A stretch of DNA of 64,000 nucleotides from Zonotrichia leucophrys gambelii (Eukaryota; Chordata; Aves; Passeriformes; Passerellidae). The DNA lies in contig NC_088170.1 in assembly GCF_028769735.1 (NCBI RefSeq), positions 48,331,585-48,395,584 on the forward strand, written 5' to 3'. A program made the position numbers and the translations under genes. Of this stretch, positions 1 through 13,700 are shown in pieces. Within the stretch, counting starts at the first letter, position 1; each line of letters begins with the position of its first letter. The notes under the pieces are model-generated. The model did not search any database. It had not been told where the DNA came from and was given only the letters and a program-made list of their open reading frames with translations.

Positions 1-3000
1 CCTTCATAAACACAGGCTGAGCAGTACTTAAGGGAATTTTTCTTCTCATGTGCTTTGCTTTGCATGCATTTGATGAAACAGATATAAAAAATACTCTTAC
101 CAGAGCACTTTTTCATTAAAACCACCTATACAGAAATGTGGGTGTGTACAACATACAGCCACAGAGAAGAGCATGCTGACTTTAATACTAGGTGTGGAGA
201 TCTCATTTTGCAGCCTGCTAACAAAAAAAGTTGAAAACAGATTCTGTAGCTGTCCTTAAGCACAATGTAGAAGGGTGTCCACACTGCTATTACAGCACTA
301 AGAAGCTCTTGGGAGAGCAAAGGCTAAGCATGGATAGCCTAAACAAACTTGAACTATGCACACTTATCCATTTTCATAAATCTTATATACAAAATAACTG
401 CACAACGTAGCTTGATAATTGTCATTAGTGGGAACTGCTCAGTATCTCACTGGAGTCAAACAAGCCTGCTATCCCAACAAACAACTTTGTTTTCACAGTT
501 GCTTAACTAGTGTCTTACCAGCTGTGCTTTATTCATTAAATATCATTTTCAAAGTCTTTCTAAAAATCCACCTCCTCCAGTTTTGCAAGACTCAAATCTC
601 AGGCTGTTATTTCAGAGCTGCTAAACACCTGATAGCATTTACACTTTTTGAATTCTATCTACCCTGTTTAAGCAACATGCTTAAGTAATTTTTTAGCAAC
701 TTTAGGCCTTTTAAAGCATTTTCTTGTCTTAATTGTTGTTAATTGCTGGAGGTAATTTCAGAACTACAAAATTTGTTTTATTTTATTTACCTAAAAAATG
801 TTCTGGTGATTATTTTTTTCCTCATTTTTCCATTATAGATTTGGTATTTTTGGTTTATAATTACTTGGCTATGATTTAACATTTGGAAAAAAATCCATAC
901 AACTTTAGAACTGATGTACAATTGTTCACTAATGGACCATTAGTTGCTGTCCAAAAACATCTTGCAAATTAAGCAATACAATGCAATACAGTAATTAGTT
1001 TCCTTTACAAACCCCCGTGTTCTCTAAAACCAATTTCCTGTTCCTAGGATAAACAATATTTATACTAAGTTCATTACCCAGGGCTCACTTCAACCTCAAA
1101 ATACACCCCTTGTAAAATGCAGCCAGAGGTTTCTGAGTGATACTACAGCCCAGTACTACCCTACCTTGTGCTCCCTTAAAGTCATTTCTTCAAGTTTCTT
1201 GAAGAATAGCTCACTTAGTAATTCTCAGGTCTCTTACCTATGGTTTGAGCAACATAAACATCACTTTAGCCAGTTATGACCAAGAAAGTGATCCTTCATC
1301 CTTTCTTCAAAGCATCTTCCACCACCAGAGGCTGTTTTGCTTCTCCAGTTCTACGGGAAAGCTGGAGGGTTTTGGATGTATATTGTAAATCACTTGAGCT
1401 GTATTACAGGAAGAGATGTGCCTCAGCCTGCTGGTTTTGGTGTTGCTGATGAATGTTGCTGCCTTTGTTGCATGATGGAGAAGGTTGCTTCATGGTTTAA
1501 TTTTGGAGTTCATACTCAGCAACCCAATAAAAAGCAAATATTGTCTGACGGACTCAGACATTCACTTACGGAAGTCCATGTTCTTGTCAAGAAATAAGAA
1601 CCATTGGGGAGATGCTGAAAGCTTTCATTTTCAGGACTGGCTTGAAGAGATGAGCTGGCGTGTTTAGTACTTACCAGAGCAGATGGATGAGAAGCATCTT
1701 TCATGTTTCTTTGGTTGAAGACATTGAGATGGGTATAAAGAATGTAGTGTAGTCAGATGAGGGCTAAATTATAAGTCTTTCACTGCCCCAGGGGCCTGTC
1801 AAATGGATTCACCAGTAGAAGCTTCCCTATAGCTTCTGAGATACTCCTCCATGGAGATGGGGCCTCTCTCTTCACTCACCTCTTTCAAAGTTGTGGGGTA
1901 ATAGCTGGGAGCAGATGCAGCATGGATGGGTGTGGCTCACCACAGCACACTCCAATCCTCTCTGCTCGAGACACAGGAAGCAAGGAAGAGAAAGGATTTT
2001 GTCCATTACAAACCTGAAGTGAAAGTGCTGTTTGTAGCTGTTTGTCGCATCACAGGAAGAACCTGAAGACACAAGTGAAACCCTGAGCTCATGAACAGAG
2101 GCTGCCCTTGCTTCAGCACAACCTATCACAAACCAAGTGATAAGCCAGCAGAGAAGTCAGCATGTCCACAAGCAAACTGTGTCATGGTTTTGTGGTGCTC
2201 ACTCTTAGAGGGCAGGAACTGCTGTGGCCTAACAAGAGAGACATTAGCACTGAGTGCAGAAGAGAGCCACCATATAGGAGATCTGCAAGATACTGTGAGA
2301 TTAAAGCTGCGTGGAGATCACACACTGTATTGAACTGACAGACAGACAAACAAAATGACAGCAGACAGAAGTTAAAAAGGTGAAAGACACAGATGGAGAG
2401 TTTAAGACAGCAGGCTGAAAAGGAAGGATAATGAGGGTGTTGAAAAGCAATGCTAAATTTAGCAAGAGACCTAACTTTCACACCATGACCAAAGTTACTC
2501 TGTCCTCCACAGATTTTCACACACAGTACAGTACTGATTAGTTTTTACTCTCACAGACAATATGCAGTTTTAAAATATGCCTCAGAGCATACTTTAGGAC
2601 ACTGCACAGTATCTTCCCACACAGAAGCACACTGTTAACATTTGATCTAAATGAGGTGTGACATTTCCAAGGTGTATTTTAAACACAGAACAAACCTGGC
2701 TTAGAAGCATGTCAGGGTTTTTCTTTTCTTATAGCTCTTTAAAAAAAATTGTTATTGCAAATTCTGATGTTGAAATTTATATGATCCTGACAAATAGTGT
2801 CTTCCACTCATATTCCTCCTTGGCCAGGAAATCCATACTTGAGCTTCTCACACAAGCTACCACACCACTGCTCACTGCTTCAGCACATCAGGGATCCTAC
2901 TTGCCGAGACTCACTGCTCCAACCTGCAGTGCTTGGCCGCTGACTCATTCTGCTAAGAACCACCAGCAAAAGCAGCATACATTCTTCAGCACAAAAATGA

Positions 3001-3237
3001 ATGAAAAATATATAAAGTAAAAATCAATCTTAGAGAAATACTCTGTATTTGGTTACACATTCCTATCACACAGCAAATTGAAGTCTTAGTGAAACAGCAA
3101 TTGCCTAAAACCAAGGTGCTTTCTAAATTATATTGTGCAGGAAATTATTTCAGAAATAAGATTCTTATATCAATATCTATAGAGCCAACACACACACACG
3201 AACTCAGAGAAAGCAAGCCAATATGCCATACAAAGAT
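1..3237. other. intergenic 3' flank of CTTNBP2, no gene seen
   Basis: No convincing exon on either strand. In mammals CFTR lies tail-to-tail beyond CTTNBP2, so CFTR would be expected to the left, but none of its coding sequence is recognisable here. The stretch 1770-2340 is richer in G+C than its surroundings and may be an old repeat that I cannot name. A short (CA)n run is at about 3189-3198. Confidence 0.6.
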
Positions 3238-3243
3238 TTTATT
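3238..3243 (-). terminator. candidate distal polyadenylation signal AATAAA
   Basis: Plus strand TTTATT, read AATAAA on the gene's strand, about 1.3 kb after the conserved stop. A hexamer of this kind is frequent by chance in AT-rich DNA. Confidence 0.3.
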
Positions 3244-3776
3244 GACATGAGTCTGGGATAACTGTTTTATATACAAAGGCAAAGTGTTAGGAAACAGTTA
3301 ATCCTTTCCTCCTTATTTTGAGAAAAATGCTCTTTTGGATATTAGAGGCATATTACTCTCCAAATTGTCCAAACCATCTCCCACTAACCCAGCAGAAGGC
3401 ATCAAAATCTGATCTCCAGAAAAATCTGCACTTTCCCCTGCCTAACAGGTGAGCTACCTCGACAGTGCACATTTCCACACTCCTCCAATTCACAAGGATG
3501 TAACTGCAACTATTGTAGAAAGAGGCTGGGGAAATATGCCCTGCATAGCAACTGTCCCTCGTGGGAACATGATCTACCTCAGTGGCGGAGAGAAAAATGA
3601 CAAAGAGTTAATTTTAACTGCAACTCAAGTATCATTTTATAGCAATTACATCTTAAATCCACAACAGAAATTGATAATTACATAGTAACTCATTGCTACT
3701 ACATTATCTTGGATAATACTGTAGTTAAGCTTTTGCTCAAATTCATTTCAGTAAAATCTGTTTCTGTAAAACACTT

Positions 3777-3782
3777 TTATTT
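3777..3782 (-). terminator. candidate proximal polyadenylation signal AATAAA
   Basis: AATAAA on the gene's strand about 770 nt past the conserved stop. It would give a shorter UTR. No further support from the sequence. Confidence 0.25.
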
Positions 3783-4548
3783 CTTGGATGCTTTTAAAAC
3801 ACTAATGAAGCATATAAAAGTTTTTACAGTATACAAGAAAAACTAAGTTAATAAATGATCACATTTTCTTCAATTCTATCAAAGAGTAAGAGTCTGAGAA
3901 AAATAACTTCTGTTGCATTTTAATTTCTCAATCTCTTTCCTTTTTTAAGAGATGAAATTTATAAAGGAATTTCATTACATTTTAGATGAAGAGAAGCTTG
4001 AGGAAAACAAAATCACAGTTCAGCAGGCAGATGATGATGACAAAATCAAAGTATTTAATATGGCTTGTAGCTGAAAGTAATCGATCTGCAATTCCAAACA
4101 TTTCAGTTATTGCCACATTCACTAATTTTTCATTAAGTGAAGATAAAACATCTTTAAAATGCATGAACAATAGCTTTAAGCCATTGTTGTATATATTGTG
4201 CAACTCATCTGAATGCAGGTTAACATGTGAACTTAATAGAATATATTTATGTACAGTATATACACAAACAGAATCCTGTGGCAGGTACCCCTGAATATTA
4301 TCATTTAAATAAGTAATTTTCATATTAAAAGAAGAAAAAAACCCAACCATCTATGGAGGAGGCAAAATGCCCATTTCTGAACTTTAAATCAATATAATTT
4401 CCAGCTGATGTACATAGAAATAAAACTGTGGTCCTGTACAAACTTTACATTACAGGGTAATTGTTTTTAAAAAATATTTACATATTTAAGTACTTGGTTC
4501 TTTGCAATAGAGATTGTATGAACAGAAAAAATTGTAAGATAGGCAGGT

Positions 4549-4795
4549 TTATTTATTGGATTTTTCTATTTGTTCTTTTTTGTGCAAATTCCAAATTTCT
4601 CCTTTTGTGTTATTATCTGCCTCTATTTGCCTTGTATTACTGCTGCTGCTTTTTTTTAGTATTCTGAGAAGGCTGGGTGACTTTGCTTCTAGGAACAGGA
4701 AGAAAAGATTTAACTCTTGAAACACCCAACTCTGTCTTTGATTTACTGTTGCTGCTTTCTACAGTTCGACTGCTGCTGAGAGGACGCATTCCATC
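4549..4795 (-). CDS. CTTNBP2: CTTNBP2 last exon, with a one-base frame disruption
   Basis: Starts after TTTCTAG and reads [20 protein letters not shown] then [20 protein letters not shown], clearly the family C-terminal region. At 4650-4657 there are eight A (minus strand). The frame as written gives NTKKKQQQ and stops at 4639-4637, 52 residues into the exon. Reading one A fewer keeps an open frame with [14 protein letters not shown] and [16 protein letters not shown], stopping at 4551-4549, the family's normal end. The exon limits are given to that conserved stop. Whether the extra base is real or a homopolymer error cannot be told from the sequence. Confidence 0.92.
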
Positions 4796-7700
4796 CTAGA
4801 AATAAAGCAAAAAAAAAACATTTTGTGTACAAATAAGCATCACTGTTTGACATGGTTGGGTTGTGTTTCCTTCATTTTGGCCAACATCTCCCCAGAAAAA
4901 TATTATTTTTAATTCTGTACGAAAGCTTTTGACCAAGTTTTTTACAAACCTCCCAAGTAGCTAAACTTGTCTATTGGAAGTCAATATAGTAATGCCTTCT
5001 GTTGTTAGCAGGAATTTTTAAAGAAAAAAATCACTAGGAGAAATGTACAGTAGGAACTGGTACATTGATTTATTGTTTAGCATATTATCCAGGCATCACA
5101 GCTGTGTGAAGCTCTGATATGGGATGCCTGAATGTTTTTAGAGAAATATTCAAAAGGAGTACACCTACTTGTGGATCTGCAGGGTTAAAATTATTTATTT
5201 TACTGGAGACTGTTCTATGGATTTGAAGTAAAATTACAAGAAGTACTCTAACTTTCTGAATATTTGGATACAAAGAAATATGATTGCAAGACTGTTAACT
5301 CATCTGACCCTGAGAATGGCTCAGCCGGTCAGAGCATGGTGCTGATTACAGCAAGGCTGTGGGTTCAGTCCTCTTATGGGTCAATCACTCAAGAGATGGA
5401 CTTGAAAAACCTTGTGGTACCTTCATATTCTGAATGTTTGGTGGTCTGTGAAAGTCAGCTCTTTTAATGCTAAGGTGTGCTAGTTAATCTAGTTTCAAGA
5501 ATTTCACTGTATCAGCAGAAAATGGTGTCTCTAGAAAACAATTTACTGCAATCAGATAAAACATCAGGATTGGCCTCCAAAAGACCCATATCAAAGGAAC
5601 ACAGAAGGCCTGGTAAGGGAACACAGATCACAGATTAAGCCCTGGCTAAGATTAATTGAGCTCAGAAGCTCTCTTGATGTTCACAAGTACAAAGAGCAAA
5701 AAAGAAAAAGGAACAAAATGTGGCAACAGAGAAAACATAATTTTCCAAAGAATGAAAACTAAGCAGGATATAATTTCATCTTTGTATTTAGTAGGGATGT
5801 CAGTGCCCACAAACAATAATAAAAATTTCTGAAAAGAAGATGATAACAGACTTACTATATCTTCCAATAATATTCATCTTATCTTCCCACTCTGAAATCA
5901 CTGAAGTTTATTTACATATATAACATAGCAAGATGACTGTATATTTCAGCAAATAGTTAGGTCAAAAATAGGAACTGAATACCTCTTAAAAAAAAAGCTA
6001 TTCTTCACAAAATTTGTAATATCATGTCTTTTCAATATTTTTGCCCCTGAGAGCTCTGACATCAGAGCAACCAGATCTGATGAATTTTAAGAGAATTTTG
6101 AAAGTGGTACTTTTGCAAACTTACTGAATGATATTAATTGAGAGGAAACAACAAACCCAGATTTTATTTCTCTTCATATCTGATGGAAATAACTTGTAAT
6201 GTCAATGCGATGTCACTTGGCCTGGGGAGATGGCTTTATGTAGAAAGCCAAAACTGAAAGCAAGTACATCCATTGTTTTAATAAATCTTTAGCTTTTATT
6301 AAGACACATGAAAGAAACTTGGCATGGTAGTCTAGCAAGTTTCCTAAGAATAATGACAGTTTTTTCTTGTAATAAACAGGGCACTAATTCTTAGGATCCA
6401 GTCAGAAATTCAGATTTGGAAAAACTCAAACCACCTTTCCTATCCTACTGTAAAACTCATTTCACCTACCTTTTGTGCTCTTGTTTTATTTGGGTTAGTA
6501 CCACTTGCTGAAAATACAGGAATGTTCTGGGAGTTACTGAACATCAGTAACTCATCCTTAGAATCTGCAATCTAAAGAAAGATAAGAAAACAGTGATTTT
6601 TTTTTAGTTATTCACAGAGATTATGTTTAAATTTGGTGATTTCTGGAGGCTTGATTTTATTTTCATGGTTTCTATACAATGCAATGCATAAATATCCAAA
6701 GAACAATTAAAATATCTCTTCTTTACTCTTGAGTTAATTTTTAGAAGATGGGAGATGGAGATTTCATATCAACTACAGAGGAAGATTAAGCATGCATTTC
6801 CAAATTAGTATTTCTCAGTGGAGCTTAAGGGCACTATCCCATCAAATTTTACCCAGCCCCCAGGAACATCAGAGAAATGAATGATTGTTTTCTCTTTCTC
6901 CTGCCATGTTTCTTCCCTACTATTTTTCCTTCCATTTTTTTCTATTTTTCATGACCAGAATATAAAAGAGCCTGCTCAAGATGCTGTCCTCACTGAAAAC
7001 TAGGTATTTTATCCTGGGGCAAGCTGATCCAATTCAATTCTGCAAACATATTCAATCCCAACCCAGTGAGGGCAACAGGAATATATTCTAGTGAAAGGGC
7101 AAATTAAAGAGCAGAAATACTTATTCTGTTGGCATCCTGAAACTACATCACACAAAGAAAGTATGCAACAGCACCCTTACTTCTGCAAGGGTCTACTAGG
7201 CATCTGGGGAATTAACAACAGAAATTCCAGCCAAGGATGGTTCCACCCATGGTGAGGAAACTGAACAAAAGACTTGACATCTATCTCCTTCCTTATCTAA
7301 CCCGTATTTCCTTGAATTGTCATCAACAAGCAATTATACTTTGCATTCTATTAAACACAATTTTAAGTTGGTTGCCATTTCTTTAAGCACATCCCATTCT
7401 TTTAAGGATAGCTACAGTAAATCCCTGCTAACTGACTAGTGATTAGCTTGGTGCATGTGACTCATGCATGTACTGTAAATACTTTAGGAAAAACAACACA
7501 AAAAAACCCACTATAATAAAGGGTTCCAATAAACAGGTTGAAAAATCTTCCCAAACACAATATTTCTTTTTTTAATAAAAACTTGGTTGTCTTCTAAGAA
7601 TAAACAGAATACTTAAAAAAGCAAAACTAATGGAAGCGCTGTTCAGGGAAATCCTAGAGGATGTCATGCACAGCCTAACTGGACAATAGCCTAAGACTGA

Positions 7701-10700
7701 CTCTATCCATGTTTCAAAAGATATGGAACAGCTGCTCCCGTGTGAACACAGCCTGCTGTCACAGCCATCCACATCAGCTGTGCTAGGAGAAAGATGAAAA
7801 AGAATAAATAGCTTGAGCCACAGGGAAAGCTGCATGGTATCGGTATAAAAGAAAAAATTAGAGAGATCCACAGCTCTACACTCAGCCTCAACAGATCTCC
7901 CATAAACATCCACAACATAAAATTCAGCCGAAAACTACGAGCCCTGCAAATATCCCTCACCCTCTTTTCCCACTGATAAAGAACTAGGCCAATCCACCCT
8001 CTCTTGCTTGGGGCAGTAAACTGTATTTTGCCTATGGAGCAGAGGAGCTTTCAGCCAGTTCAGTGAAGGCTGATGGATTGTACCAAACCAAATGTTTAAT
8101 GCATATTAGGGAAAACTTTCTATGTCTTTAAGACTACAGAAGAGTTTCCCAATGGGAGCAATGAGAGCATCAAAGATAACAAGGGAACAATAATGCAGGG
8201 ATGGCTGTTCTCAGGGAAGTGGTCACTGACAGTTCAAGAAGCTTTTAGACAATGCTCTTGGGCACATGGTATGACTCTCATTGTGATCCTGTGAAGAGCC
8301 AGGTGTTGGATTCAATGATCCTTGTGTGTCCCTTCCAACTCAGGCTATTCTATGATTTCATAGAAATTTCATCCTTCACTGCAAAAATCTTTACAAGAAA
8401 AATTGGTGAAGGTGTAATTTAAAATAGTGTATGTTAAACCACAACACCTACCCTCAAATGAATCATATATTAGTTGACTTTGGCTTATTCTCAAATAATT
8501 TAATAATTTTCTTCAGTTTAAGCAGGGCTTGCAAATCAAAAATTTATTTTAAACACATAAAACCCAACTGAATATGGTAATGTAGTAAATTATTTAAAAG
8601 CCTCGTGTTTACCTTGCTTATATCAGGCTCAGATTTGCTGGAACACATACTTTGAAGTTCCTGCACAAGATCTACTTCATCATCAGAACCAACAGACAGC
8701 CTTTGCTCCAGATTTAATGTTCTCAAATGATCCTTCTCTGAAGATCTGATTAAAAAACCCAAACAAACAATCAGAGACAACATTTAAATTAAACTATTAC
8801 ACAGAATTTAAAAATAAATATTACAGACACCTCAAAAATAGTAGTTTTTTTCCCAAATGACCTTTACTACTGCAAACAAAACAAAAAAAACATCTGATGA
8901 ATTGACAGCAGTAGTTGTCAATAATTATCTCATAATAGATATTTCTATACATATTCTCTCTATTCTGAAACTCTAACAAAGGATTCCTCTTTCTAGTATT
9001 TTCAGACTCTTCTCTTTTTAAGATGCAGCAATTTCATTCCACTCTGCTCTTTGGAAATAATTCCAAACACTTAGAAAAACCTCTGGCGTACTGGAAGCAT
9101 AAATATTCTATTTTCTCTGTGCCTATGAATAAGGTAGAACTGAGGTTTCAGATTGAAGTGAAGTCTCAACTGCAGTTCCCTCTAGCTAATTCATACACTT
9201 TCTCAAGGAAACTCTGTATCAGTGGGACTAAAGTGCATGTACTATTCCATCTTGAATTGCCATTCAGCAAGCTGAAATAGCCAGAGGAGTTTTTAAAATA
9301 TAATGCCAGCTGATAAAAGCATACGGTCAACTTTTCAAGGCAGAGTAAGTGTTACATAATATTCTTAATTCATAGACTATTCTGTTACGTAAAAAGACAG
9401 GTAGTGCTGCAAGGCTTTAAATAAAGAAATGGATTCTAAAATTATATCAAAGTATATAAATTTTATTTTCTCTCAGAAATGGAAAGTTAAGAATATTTCC
9501 TTTCTTCACATATGGGACCAAAACATTACCAAAAAACTACTGATCTATTAGTTATGGTGCACTGCTTTACAACAGAATGCTATCATCTTTATTTTTTGCC
9601 AAGTGTCACAAATACCAGAAATTAAAACTCACTTTGTGGTGAGAGAAGCTCTTTTCTTACAGTTTGGTTGCAACACAGTCTTAGATTTTATACCTGCACA
9701 AAAGAGAGACTGACTTGTTAGTGTGTTACCATGTGTGTTGATTTCTTTATTCTAAAATCTGTGATAAACAGGGAAAATGTGTTCCCATTTACTAACTAAT
9801 TACATCAACAGGGTCTGTCAAAGATCAGAATACATCCCTTGAAAATGTTTAGGGTAGCATAAGGAACTGCTGAAATGGCAAATAGGGGATCAGTTGTCTA
9901 AGCTTTTGTGAAAGAGAGGACATGAGGTTTCTGTGTTAGGCTTTTGAACAACCCTTCCTGGTTCTTCCCAAGAGAAATTTCTTCATTACTTAAAATTAAA
10001 TAATTTACCTTTACTGGAAACAGCAACAGCATTTGATTCTGACAGTCCAAAATAGAAGAATACTAAACTTAATTGACTGCTCCATTTATAACTCATATTC
10101 ACAGATATTAACTGGATTCCAAGAACATTCTCAGGTACAAAATACAACAACATGTTCATTATTTCTTTAATCCTCTTAGTGGGATTAGATAAATTCCCAA
10201 TTCAAACAGAGAACTGGCAATCAGGACATTAGTTTCAGTCAGAAAAAGCAAACTTCTTTCTGAACAAGGGCTGAAGAAATGAATTGCTCATTTTAATGCT
10301 GCAAAGTAGCAAGCATCAAGTATTTTGGTTCTTTGTATATGTGGTAATTTAGGCTACAATCTTACTGTTCCTAAAATGTATGTGTGTGTGTGTGTGTATG
10401 TCTGTGTAAGCCTTCTCTCTCTTCCTAAATCTTCCCTCTCAAGTAGTTACCTTTATTTTCAGAAAGCAAGCACTTTGGTTTTATTCCCCTTGAAGTTTTT
10501 CTGTTTCATATTGTATTTAGTTACAATAATACCAAGTTTTCCTTCTAGAAATAGGTCTCCTTTGGAAGAATAATGTTGCTTCTGAATATATCTATATATC
10601 ATTATATAGTATCTATCATTATTTGTAATAATGTATGTCTCTAATAATATATGTGTAATAAAATTGCTTATTATATGACATGATCTTGAGGTGAACAGAA

Positions 10701-13700
10701 TTTTCAAAAGCATCAGCACTAATATACCTTCCACATTTACACAGATGCACAGATCTAGATAAGATTTATATAACTGTATATCAGTTATATAAAGTCTTCT
10801 TTATCAAACAACATACTGAAGATGATTGAAAACCTTACAGTATCTGTGACTACACACAATAATTTACATTTATTTTTTGCAATTGAAGTGAAAATCAATT
10901 CAAAATCTTCAATTTACACCTGAAGATCTTTCTTTCACTGCAGGGCTTCTAGACCATTCTACTCAATTTTTCTAGTAAGACTGAAAAAGGGATGCATCAT
11001 CTGGGGAGCAAGGTATTCATTTATTTCTAGCTGCATTCACTCGGAAGTAATAATCGTGTTGAAGTTATAAAGGAAGGGTAAGGAAACTCAAAGAAGTATG
11101 TATGCTGTAAATTTGGAACAAATCTAAGGAATACCAACAAAGTAATGAAGCTTTCTCTCATCTGGTATTGGAGAAGAAACTGCTTCAGTGTAATTCCATA
11201 CACTCAGAGGTGGAAGCACTGCTTATAATTGCACCATGTGAACCAATGCCTGCCTTGTTATCTGACAGCAGAAAGTGCATTAGAACAACCAAACTTACTT
11301 AGGACACCTCACAGTCACAAAGAAGTAATTTTGGGGGGAAAAAAATAAACAGTATCTTACTGGTGAACATAAATATAAGTGTCATTTAATTGAAAAATTT
11401 TAATTCATGCAGGAGAAACATTTGATTTGCATCTACACACAACTTTCAGAACTGAAAATGAAAAGCTTTATTTACCTTCAGTATTTGTCTCCTGCTTATT
11501 CCATGACTGGGAGGACAAATGGCCTGACTTTTTGCGAGGACTTGTGCTCACTTTTCTCCAAGAAGCATTCTCACCTTTTTTCTTACTGCAATTTTTGTAG
11601 CTTGAAGCCACAGATAAAGGAAAATTTCCTCCCTTAAAATCTGCTATATAATTATCTAGCTCTGAAACAAAAGTAAAACAGTGTTAAGAAGAACTGATTG
11701 TTGCAAATGGTTCTTCTTGGAATACATTATACAACTACTTAGTTTAATGACAGTAAATACTTTTAACCCCACCACCTCCCTTCAGAACCAGAGCTATGTT
11801 TTGTGGAAGTTTTAAAATTGGAAGGAAGCAGTAAAAAGCCCCAGTTCAGCAATGCACAACTACTTGGCTTTCAGACAGTTCACTCTTACCTGGTCTGGGT
11901 AGAGGACAGCCATGCAAAACAGCTTTATTTAGTAAGATACTGAGAGCAGCTTTAACAACAGCCTGTTGCCCTTGGCTAGGACTTTTTTTGGCTATTGCTT
12001 GTCCTGGTACAGATGGTCTTTTCACAGAGGCTCTGGAGAGTATTGCTTCTTGTACTCTGGGAGCTATCACAGCATTCCATAGCTTGGACATCCACCTGTG
12101 GTACAAAACCAATCCTTTAACTTCAAAAGCAACTATCAAAACCTGTGAGTTTATACTTTGGTAACATATCAGATTTTGCATTTTAAAGAAGCATCCCATT
12201 TCAGAGAGGGACTGATTTTATTTAAGGAAGGGTTTACTTATTGTTTTAGATTAAAATATTTGATTAAATTTCTTTAGCTCGCCTTGACAAACTTACCCCA
12301 GACTTAATGCTTTTTGTCCTTCAGATAATATAAAACATCCTTTTCATTTAAAGGCAAAAAAAAATGTCCCAGAAAGATGCATGTTCATATATATACAATT
12401 TTTTTCTTAAAGTGCATGGAGAAATTTCCATGCTTGCAGGTGTTAATTCCTAGCCTATTTGCTGCCAGCATGGAAAAAAGGAGATATTCACTTATGGTTG
12501 TACCCCTTCCAGTGTTCTTCCATTTCCAAACTTGTCCAGTTTACAAGACATTTCTATTCAAACAGCTGCCTTGCTTTTACTCCTCTTTTGTTTATTTGAT
12601 CTATGGTGAACTGTGTTTCCAGGATGCTGTGGATATTCCAGATTGTCTGCTTTAGAGACTGGGTCTGATTTTTTAATTCAAAATTTGATTAAAGAGTCTT
12701 CTGGGACTTTTGCTTTTCTGAGAGAGAAGCATTATGCTGTATTACCAAAGAAGTGAAAAATTTTTGTTAGGGAAAAATAAATGCTATTTCTCATAACTTA
12801 GGAGTTCTCTGGGGATAAAGGCTAGAATTTCAGACTTAGGGTTCAGCTCACATCTACAATCGACACTGAGACAATCTTTTTAGATCAACTCCAACTCTTT
12901 ATGCTTATTCTTATATCTTGTTACAGGAGGAAGATGCTAAGATTGAGTCAGATGGTTTATATTAAAGGTCTATAAGAAATTATAGACTATCATGCTGAGT
13001 TCAGCTTTGCAGAAATCCATTCAGAAAACACAAAGGCTAAAATGTCTGTTTGACTTAAATGGATGATTTTTCTGGATATATTGATACACTGAAGCCATCT
13101 CATCACATAAAATATTATGATGACTTTTTGTTTTGTTTGGGGTTTTTTTCCCAATTTTTTTAAAGTTAGAATGCATGAGCTATTTGAAAGACATATTTAT
13201 GACAGTTGTGAAGCATAAGATTGAGCTTTTATGATATATAAATGCTCAAAGTGCTTTTATAAGCTTGATAAAGTCACATTACTTAAAAAATAATTACTAC
13301 ATTTGTTAAAATATGATGTAAAAGGTGTACTGCAGAGAGTCCTTGAAGGACCTTGAAGCTTCCTTAGCACAATGTTGTAGATATTATTCCATATAGTAAC
13401 AGTCTGTTTCTGCTAGCTAAGCTACCAAAATAAACAACTGCTTGTAATTTAGTCATAAAGAACTCTCTCTTTCTAATTTCTGCCTATGTAAGCTTTCAAC
13501 ATTTTGCAATACTGCCAGTATAAATGGTCAGGAATGAACACTGCAAAGATAAAATTAATTGAGGCCATTCTAATCTAATTAACAATGGATGGGCATGCTC
13601 TCTAAATAAAATTCCAACCTTGTATTTAAATTCAATTTAAATTTTTGCTCATCTTGATCAAGTCCCCCATTCTTTGATATAGCTGATACTTAGGGAAGGT

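Larger units (their letters stand above)
3238..4548 (-). other. CTTNBP2: probable CTTNBP2 3' untranslated region
   Basis: About 1.3 kb after the conserved stop has no similarity to coding sequence and no recognised repeat. A canonical AATAAA on the minus strand lies at 3238-3243 and another at 3777-3782; either could set the mRNA end. The region is AT-rich. The start of the UTR is firm if the family frame is used; the end is a guess. Confidence 0.45.

Noticed and set aside
3449..3685. 78-residue plus-strand open frame left of CTTNBP2
   Set aside because: No recognisable domain, no splice context, and it lies in the probable 3' UTR.
1..4548. CFTR 3' end, expected tail-to-tail with CTTNBP2
   Set aside because: Neighbour order in mammals suggests it, but no CFTR coding stretch is recognisable in this part.
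5306..5383. functional tRNA-Ile gene
   Set aside because: Extra bases beside the acceptor stem, box mismatches and a CR1-like tail point to a SINE.
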